Positions 57,065 through 64,000 of a DNA stretch of 64,000 bases are shown here, piece after piece. Source of the DNA: Poa pratensis. Lineage: Eukaryota > Streptophyta > Magnoliopsida > Poales > Poaceae. The position numbers and the translations under genes are program-made. Below the pieces are notes generated by a model that was given only the letters and a program-made list of their open reading frames with translations, was not told the DNA's origin and did not search any database. The stretch covers positions 17,474,785 through 17,538,784 of the forward strand of contig CAMZMU010000123.1 in the NCBI GenBank assembly GCA_947311845.1, read 5' to 3'. The first letter of the stretch is position 1, and each line of letters starts with the position of its first letter.

Positions 57065-60000
57065 TCACTCAATTCCTCCTAAAATCCCACATAAACCCGC
57101 CGAAGTCCATACTCTGAACTCCTGTAAGATGAGGTCACGGACCTTCGCCGCGGATGAAGTAACCCTGTCAAAGACACGACTGTTGTGCTCAAGCCAGAGC
57201 ACTCGAGCTGTCAGCGTGATGAGCGCGTTTAGCGCCTTCTTATGCTTCTTAGGAACAGCTGCAGCGATCGCCTCCCACCATTTAGCTGCCGTATCGTCCG
57301 GCCTTGGCGCAAACCTGTGCAGATTCCATCTTCTTAGGACTTCGAACCACACTTCTCTAACAAAGACACATTGAACAAGCAGATGTTCGCCGGTCTCCGG
57401 AGCTTGGCAACAGAGCATGCAGTGTGGAGGGTGCTGTAACCCTCGCTTTTGAAGCCTGTCCGCAGTCCATAAGCGATTCTTCAGGGCCAACCACATGTGC
57501 ATCTTATGCGAAAGGGGAGCACCAGCTGACCAGACCTCTGCTGCCGCTGGAACTGCTGATCTGCCAAAGAAGAATGCTGCATAGGCCGATTTCGCAGAGT
57601 AGTTACCATTGGCGGTCAGACGCCATCGCACCGTGTCTTCGTCCTCGCTCAAAGTGACGGCTTGCACACGTTCCCAAAGATGCAAATACTCCACCACCGC
57701 CTGGACTGTGAGGTTGCCTCTAATACCTTGTGCCCATCTGTTATTAGGGACTGCCGCCTCCACTGAGAGCTGTCTGTCCCCTCTTCTCCTGATGAACTGC
57801 CAGAGTGCAGGAGCAATTTGCTGTGCCGTCTGCCCCTGGAGCCATGGATCATGCCAGAATCGCAGCTTCCGCCCATCTCCAACTGTGCAATCAATTGCTG
57901 CTAAGAATAACTCCCTCGCTTCCTTGGGGATGGAGAACTTCAGTCCTTGCCACGGCCTCTCCTCATCAGTCATTTCCAACCATTTCCAGCGCATCCTCAA
58001 AGCGAGGTTCATGAGCCGTAGATTTTTGATGCCCAGGCCTCCAAATTCTCTTGGAGTGCAAACGCTTTTCCAAGCAACTTTGCACTGCCTCCCCGTGCTT
58101 CTAAGGACCCGCCCAGAAGAAGCTTCTAAGGATTCTATCCGCTTTCTGAAAGAACCATGGGGGTAAGTCCAACACAAGCATAGGGTAGAGAGCTGTTGCA
58201 ACAAGTGTGGAGTCCACCAAGATCAAACGTCCACTTCTTTGGAGTAAATTGGCTTTCCAAGTGGGAACGTGCCTCGCAAGTTTATCCAACATAGGCTGCA
58301 GCTGATTCTTTGTTAGCCGAATAGGTGAGAGGGGCAAGCCAAGATATGTGATAGGAAACGCTTCACTGGGCAAGCGAGCACATCCAAAATTGGCTGAAGA
58401 TCCACCTCCTCACAGCGAATGGGCGAAACCGAGCTCTTATTTAGGTTGCACCTCAGTCCAGACGCTATACCAAACACCCTTAGGAGTTCCACAGCTGTTG
58501 CAGCTTCATTCACATTTGGTCTAATCAAGAGTACCACATCGTCTGCAAACAGCGAGAGTCTGTGCTTGACTCCCCAGCCCGCCAGTGGCGCAAAGATGCC
58601 TGCCTCCTCTGCTAATTTAAAGATTGCATTGAGGACATCGAAAACCATGACAAACTTCATCGGCGAAACAGGGTCACCTTGCCTCAGTCCTCTTGCGTGC
58701 CAGAATTGGGGCCCAGCTGTCCCATTGATTAGCACTCTCGTGTTTGCAGAAGAGAGGATCAACGCAAACCGAGCCAACCACCGAGGTCCGAAGCCCCTGT
58801 GCTGCAAGACTTCCAAGATGAACGGCCAAGCCACAGAGTCAAAAGCCTTGGCCACGTCCAGCTTGAGCAGAAGGGCTGGCACTTTCTTCCTGTGTAGAGT
58901 TCTAATCGACTGCTGCACCATGAAGAAATTGTCCTGAATTGATCGCCCTTTCACGAAGGCACTCTGATTTCTATCCACAAGAGCCGGCAGAGAAGAGGTC
59001 AGTCTGTTTGCCATAGCTTTAGAGACGATTTTTGCAAGCTGTGAATTAAACTGATCGGTCTGAAATCGCTAATATCAGTAGCCCCATCCTTCTTGGGAAG
59101 CAAGGTAATGTAAGCACTGTTTAACCTTGCAAACCCTCTGCCATCCGCTGTGTCGAATGCATTGACCGCACGCATGACAGCGTCCTTGATCAGCGTCCAG
59201 CAGGATTGATAAAACCTGGCAGTGAAGCCGTCGGGGCCTGGCGCCTTGTCCGATGGTAGCTGCTTGATCACTTCCCAGATCTCCTGTTCAGTGAAGGGCG
59301 TTTCCAGTTGTTCCACATTTACAGTCGGCAGGTTGAGGTTTTGGAGATTTAGCCTGCACTCCCGATCCACAGGTGTTCCCATCAGTTCTGTGTAATGATC
59401 TGCTGCGATTTCCCCCATGCCTAGCAGGTCCGTGGCCAAGCGATCATCCTTCCTGAGACGGAAAATGTGATTCTTTCTCTTCCGCACGCTTGCGTGCAAA
59501 TGGAAGAATTTAGAGTTTGCGTCCCCATCTTGTAGCCACATGATTCTAGACCTTTGTCTTGCAATTGTACGCTCAAGAGAAGCCAAACCAAGGACCTTCT
59601 GCTTTAGCTGAGCCCTTAACCAGAATTCATCGTCATTTAGAGGTCTAGAATCCATAGCTTGATCTAGCTGGTAGATCACCTCGTTAGCCATCAGCAGCTG
59701 TTCCTTGATGTTTCCAATTCGGCGTTGGCTCCACCTAGACAATGTCTTTGCTGTTTCCCTCAGCCTCTGTTCCAAATCCACAAAGGGGTCCGCTGCCTGC
59801 TCCAATGAGAACCATGCCGAGGCGACAGTCTGCTGGAAACCTCAAACTTTGGCCAAAAGTTCTGGAAGTGAAACCTGGACTTTCTGCTGAAGGATGCATT
59901 GGTGGAGAGCATAATGGGACAGTGGTCAGACATGCCTGACGAAAGGGCTTGCAATAGGCAGTCAGGGAACAAACCTTCCCAATCGACTGAACTAAACCAA

Positions 60001-60608
60001 CGATCTAATTTGACCAGCGTGGGAGTGCGGCGTTCGTTGCTCCAAGTATATCGGCGGCCAACCAGATCCTGTTCCTTCAGTTCTAGCTCATTCAGCAATC
60101 TCCTGAAGCGGTGCATCATCCTCCTATTCAGCCTGTCATTGTTTTTGTCTGCGGCTTCCAGGATGAGGTTGAAATCCCCAGCTACGGCCCAAGGCCCAGG
60201 AAATGCGTTTCGCACTGAGCGTAACTCATCCAGAAACTCCAGCTTCAGGTTTTCCACAGTAGGCCCATAAACCACCGTTAAGGCCCACTCTTCTCCCCCG
60301 CCCAAACTGAGCAAAATAGTTACTGAGAAACGCTCCACCAACGTCCGTGTGACTGTCACCTTAGCAGACTGCCAAGCAACCACAATTCCTCCAGCCGTAT
60401 TGTTAGCCGGAAGGAATGCAAATTTGTCGAACTGAGGACCTAGAATGCGTGAGATCGATCGATCATCCACCACAGCAAGTTTCGACTCCACAAGGCATGC
60501 AATGGACGCATTTGCATCTGCCACCGCGTCTCTGACTACAAAACCTCGGCTCCGATCATTGAGCCCTCGAGGGTTCCACACCACTATGTTATCATTGTTT
60601 GTATCCAT
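57065..60608 (-). pseudogene. LINE ORF2 (endonuclease, reverse transcriptase), frameshifted
   Basis: Starting at 60608 (MDTNNDNIVVWNPRGLNDRS), the endonuclease shows CLVESKL, VVYGPT, GDFNLILEA and the catalytic SGMSDHCPIML. Then come a charged linker, KAPGPDGFTARFYQSCW (RT start), LKLDVAKAFDSVAW, GLRQGDPVSP and the catalytic FADDVVLL, then TYLGLPLSP. The C-terminal zf-RVT region has PLSHKMHMWLALKNRLWTAD and the HCMLCCQAPETGEHLLVQC cluster. Frame changes occur at about 59780, 59005, 58340 and 58150. The protein would nick target DNA and copy element RNA in place (target-primed reverse transcription). Every catalytic motif I looked for is intact; only the frame is broken. Confidence 0.85.
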
Positions 60609-60650
60609 TAAGAAAACACTTCGAATCCGCAATCCACCAGAGCAAGAAGC

Positions 60651-63075
60651 TCAACAGCTGACGAACAGCTCGTCAGGCATCGAAGCGTCCAAGAAGAACA
60701 GCTTCGTTAGTGCCTCGATCCGGGCCGGCGGCAGTGGTTCAACGAAGTACTCTGCATACCGCTGCAGACAATCCACAGGAGGTTCACCATCGATCTCGCA
60801 GATGCCAAGCCTCGCCATAAGCACGCGCTGTGCCCTCTTCACGTAGGAGCCCGGCTGCCCCTTTGATTTGCCTGCTAAGTGTGCGCTGCGTCGCTTGTCC
60901 TCCTCGGGGACAAACAGCTTGCGACGGCGCCGTTTCTGCTGGACATCAGGCATGGGGAGTAGGGGGGCAACAATGTGTTCGCGGATCTGCGCTAAGACCC
61001 CGCTCAGAGGATCCTGGACGCGAACATTGGCAACCGGAGTCACAAAGCTGGCGGCCACCGTGGATGGGGAACCAGCGACTCGCGGAGGGGTTGCGACATT
61101 GCGCGGCGCAGGCGCCGGAGCCACCACGGGACCCTGCGTGGGCGACGCGTCCTTGTCTGCTTCCGCAGCAACAGAGCCAGAAAGCAGGAGTTGCAGCCCG
61201 AGACCGGCATCGTTGCTTCCCGCCTCACCTCTTCTGGAACTGGGGGCCCGCACAGATGAGTCCAAGGCTGTACCCACACGGCAACAGACACTCTGCGCTG
61301 ATCCCGGCGTGGACCAGCCCACTCTCAGAGCTGATCCGCCACGGATGCTCGCGGCACCGAGTCAAGATCGTGGCCAGCAAGCAGAGGGCCAACGACAGAC
61401 TGTGGCGAGACAGCAGGGGAACCCGACCGTGGATCTGTCTCCTTGTCCTTGGCGAGCGCAGAGGAGGACGATGGGGATAGGTCGACACGTACCCACTGCA
61501 TCGCTGCGGAAGGCTGCGGTCTCCTGCTGGTCCTTCCGCTACTGCCAAAACTGCTTTCTGCATTGGTCCCACCAACGTTCGAAAAACGAACTGACCGGCC
61601 ACTGCCGTTGCCGGCGGCGCCGCTGTGAGCCAACCTCCTTCCCCTACCGTCTGCCAACGCCGCCGCATCGCGGGGGGGCAGACCGGGAGGCGTCGACGAG
61701 GTCGCAGGGTCGCAGACGACGAGGCATCGCCGGAGCCCCCGCCTGCGAAGTGGCCGCCCTGCTCATGGCCACGCCGGCCACCAGCAGAGGGTGAGGACGG
61801 CGGAGATGGCGAGGGCGGCGGTGATGGCGGTCGGACACCGCCGCCTCCACGGGCTCAGCCAACACCCTGATACCGATGGTGTACCGCAGCGTCTTGGCTC
61901 GGCGGCGAGGGACCGGACCCCTGTGCCTCCCAGGACCACGCCGCACCACCGGAGGCTCTTCAATGTGAAGATCACGCGCCGGCGGGATGCGCGACGGGTC
62001 GTCCGTCCTCACCCAGATGCGGAAGCGAGACATGTCATCCCTTCGCACCGTCGGGTTCGATGTCGACTACGAAACCCACACCGTCCATGACGCGGTCCGC
62101 CGTGCGCCGGCTCCAAGCGTGCCCAGGGACTCCGCGCAGCTCAAGGGGCACCAGGAACGGCAGCGAGACGGCCGTCGCCTGAGCCTGTCGAATCCATGGC
62201 CGCAGAGACAGCGTGAACCACGGCCCTGTGGCCCGTCCACGCCGCACCATCCTGTCGCGGTCGCGCACGTCGTTGCAGAACACCAGGAAATCCTCCGGCG
62301 CGAACGGCCGGATGGACATGTCACCGGGCCCCAGGTCGTACTCAGCATGGATGGCGAGCGCAGCGTCGGCCATGTCCACCTCCGGCCTCGTGCCGATGAC
62401 CGTGACCACCACCGCACGCCCCAAGTCGGCTTCTTGCTGCGCCATATCCTCGGACCACTCCAAGAAGCATGGCCCAAGCGCTGGAGGAACAGGCGCCGCC
62501 ACTTCTCCTGGCGCCGACAGCAGCACCGGCTGCAGAGCCGGTCCACGGGCAGAGCTCTCCTCCGAACCCTCGCGCGCCGCCCTGTCCCAAGAACGTCCAA
62601 GCCGCACCGCACCCGGAGGTGGGGGGCCTGGCGGCGGAGGGGGCAGGTGCGTTGGCGAGGCAGCACGGGTTGGCGCCGGTGCGACGCGCCGAGTGGGCTC
62701 ATCCGAGCTCGCCGGGTTCCTTGGGCGCTTGCAGCCCTTGGCGATGTGCCCCTCGCCGTCGCAGCGCAGGCAGCGGACACGCTTGGTGCAGCCCGCCGAG
62801 ATGTGGCCATCCCTGAGGCAGTTGTAGCAGAGCCCATGCATGGCCGGCGGTATCTTCTTGTGCGGCGGCGGCCGCGGCGCAGGCAGCTGCATAAGCAGCC
62901 TCTGCCTCTGCCGGCGCAGGCGGCGCCGACGGCTGCGCGAGCCCTCCGCCACGAACCACCTGGACGTGCCCTCCTCGGCACCCACCGGGGCAACGCCCTT
63001 GCCCTTGTCCTGAAACGAAGATGGGGAAGACGACCGATCTGAGCCTGAGAGGGAAACCCTACCGTCGGAGTCCAT
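60651..63075 (-). pseudogene. LINE ORF1 with two CCHC zinc knuckles, frameshifted
   Basis: The start MDSDGRVSLSGSDRSSSPSS at 63075 is preferred over the upstream ATG at 63225, whose extension is low-complexity Ala/Pro. An Arg-rich patch precedes CYNCLRDGHISAGC (62829-62788) and CLRCDGEGHIAKGC (62772-62731). Next are a proline-rich linker and a conserved C-terminal domain (IHAEYDLGPGDMSIRPFAPE, then DFLVFCNDVRDRDRMVRRGR). The frame breaks at about 62035, continues in another frame to about 61850 (RFRIWVRTDDPSRIPP), and again ends in the frame 61322-60651. ORF1 proteins bind LINE RNA and act as chaperones in the RNP. Confidence 0.75.
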
Positions 63076-63249
63076 GGAACCACCACAGGGAGGTGAGGAA
63101 GGGAGCGGGGGGGTGGGCGCCGGGGCCGGAGTGGCCGCCGGCGAGGGGAGAGGGCAGCTGCGGGCCGGAATCGCGGCGGCGGCGGCGCTCTCCTCCAAAG
63201 TCCCACACTCACTTTTGTTGTACATTTGAGAGAATGCATCGGACGGACG

Positions 63250-64000
63250 TCAAACGAGACTCTCCCGTACGTGGTGCGCCGGCGGGATGGGCACGTGTAG
63301 CCATGTCAGCCTTCCCAGGAACCTTGCAACTGCCTGCCACTGTTGTCGTGAAGAAGGAGCACTGGGCCACGGTTCAGTCACTGGTCCAAACACGTCTCTT
63401 GCTAGTGCTAGGCGCCGTAGATCGAATCATCCATCTTCTTCCCTCGCCCTGTTCATCGACGGGAACGCTACTTTCGTTCTCGCGCGCGGAGGCTAACATA
63501 ACATCGATCCATCCTTTTCCTCCTCCTGGGAAAAGAAAAGAGAACGCTTATACGTATCATGTATGGTGGAGGGTACTCACAAACGTACGTTAGCTGCATG
63601 AGCAGATTTTAGCATGAAAGGGCATTAGCTGGCGTTGAGATTGTTGAGCGTATGTGCGTCTATAATTAAGGAGTTGATATGTACTTTCGCCACCAAGACA
63701 GCTTGGCTATATGCCCGTACTGGCCAAACAGGCTGACCGTGTAACAGAATGGCTATGCCCCCGTTATAAAACAGGGTCAAATTTGATATAGTTTTTTTTT
63801 TTCTCTTTGACCATCGTGCGTCTGTCCTTTGTCAATTCTGACTTTTGGATTGACTATTTATTCAATTGATTGAAACAAGAGAATGAGAACTTGATAATTG
63901 AAGAACTAAGATTGGTTGGATTTAACCGAATAATTAGATTTGGTCAAAAGGGTATATTTTGATCATTGCAAAAAAAAAAAAAGGTATATTTTGATCAACA
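63250..64000. other. Unannotated right edge, no gene seen
   Basis: Apart from T and A runs (about 63790, and 63970-63981) no repeat or reading frame is recognised. tatattttgatca occurs twice around the final A run (63952-63964 and 63985-63997), possibly target duplications of a short retroposon tail. Confidence 0.35.

Larger units (their letters stand above)
56943..63236 (-). mobile_element. Full-length LINE with A tail and target-site duplication
   Basis: This 6.3 kb element is bounded by the 13 bp catcggacggacg on both sides. It reads leftwards: a short 5' UTR, ORF1 with two zinc knuckles, ORF2 with endonuclease, reverse transcriptase and C-terminal zinc-binding domain, a 3' UTR and an A tail. 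All domains are present, so it is not 5'-truncated as most LINE copies are. Both ORFs have frameshifts, so it is inactive as read here. It belongs to the L1-like plant LINEs, judging from the endonuclease and RT motifs. Confidence 0.9.

Noticed and set aside
60830..61794. Plus-strand ORFs of 216 and 308 codons
   Set aside because: Antisense shadows of LINE ORF1 in GC-rich DNA with no motifs.
61987..63042. 351-codon plus-strand ORF and the 390-codon minus-strand ORF at 62067-63239
   Set aside because: Both overlap LINE ORF1, whose frame (62035-63075, minus) holds two perfect CCHC knuckles; the others are Arg-rich shadows.

Overview
This is plant nuclear DNA, almost certainly from a Triticeae grass (wheat, Aegilops or barley group). 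Two spliced plant genes sit among nested LTR retrotransposons, LINEs and MITEs, and several repeat types (Stowaway ends, the gag-only Copia, the LINE ORF1 style) are typical of that tribe. There are no bacterial features, operons or CRISPR arrays. The species call is inference from repeat content.

Left block, 1-18.3 kb: transposons nested in fragments of one grass gene family of unknown function. A minus-strand Ty3/gypsy-like element fills 1-5350 and runs off the left edge. From 5351 to about 18256 lie pieces of the host gene fragment: A, then B in three copies, and C. A is split from B by a 2.1 kb Copia-type LTR that inserted with a perfect gccgt target-site duplication. A 3.14 kb unit (LTR plus flanking B plus old gypsy debris) occurs twice, at 5520-8660 and 14372-17510. 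Between the copies lies the gag-only interior of the element.

Middle, 18.3-26 kb: low-density intergenic DNA holding a hAT-like transposase remnant, a decayed PIF/Harbinger transposase, a long foldback MITE and Stowaway MITEs.

Gene 1, 26194-31843, minus strand: four coding exons encoding a RINT1/TIP20-family protein orthologous to Arabidopsis MAG2, an ER tethering factor for Golgi-to-ER transport. Its 3.1 kb second intron has collected a hAT-like element, a LINE fragment and a Stowaway MITE.

32.2-39.7 kb: a nested insertion. A retroposon with a 17 bp target-site duplication was itself hit by a complete but coding-dead Copia element (32258-38822). 39.9-44.7 kb holds gene debris: a GT31-type galactosyltransferase remnant and a duplicated PWWP-domain exon. 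44.7-53 kb is intergenic, possibly containing one DNA transposon of about 3.8 kb.

Gene 2, 53054-54331, minus strand: a single-coding-exon F-box/kelch protein of the SKIP11 type, with an inferred intron in the 5' leader. About 0.8 kb upstream of it is a full-length but frameshifted LINE (56943-63236) with a 13 bp target-site duplication. The last 0.75 kb is unannotated.

The two cellular genes are not functionally linked. The main interest is the recombination history of the left block and the nested insertions.
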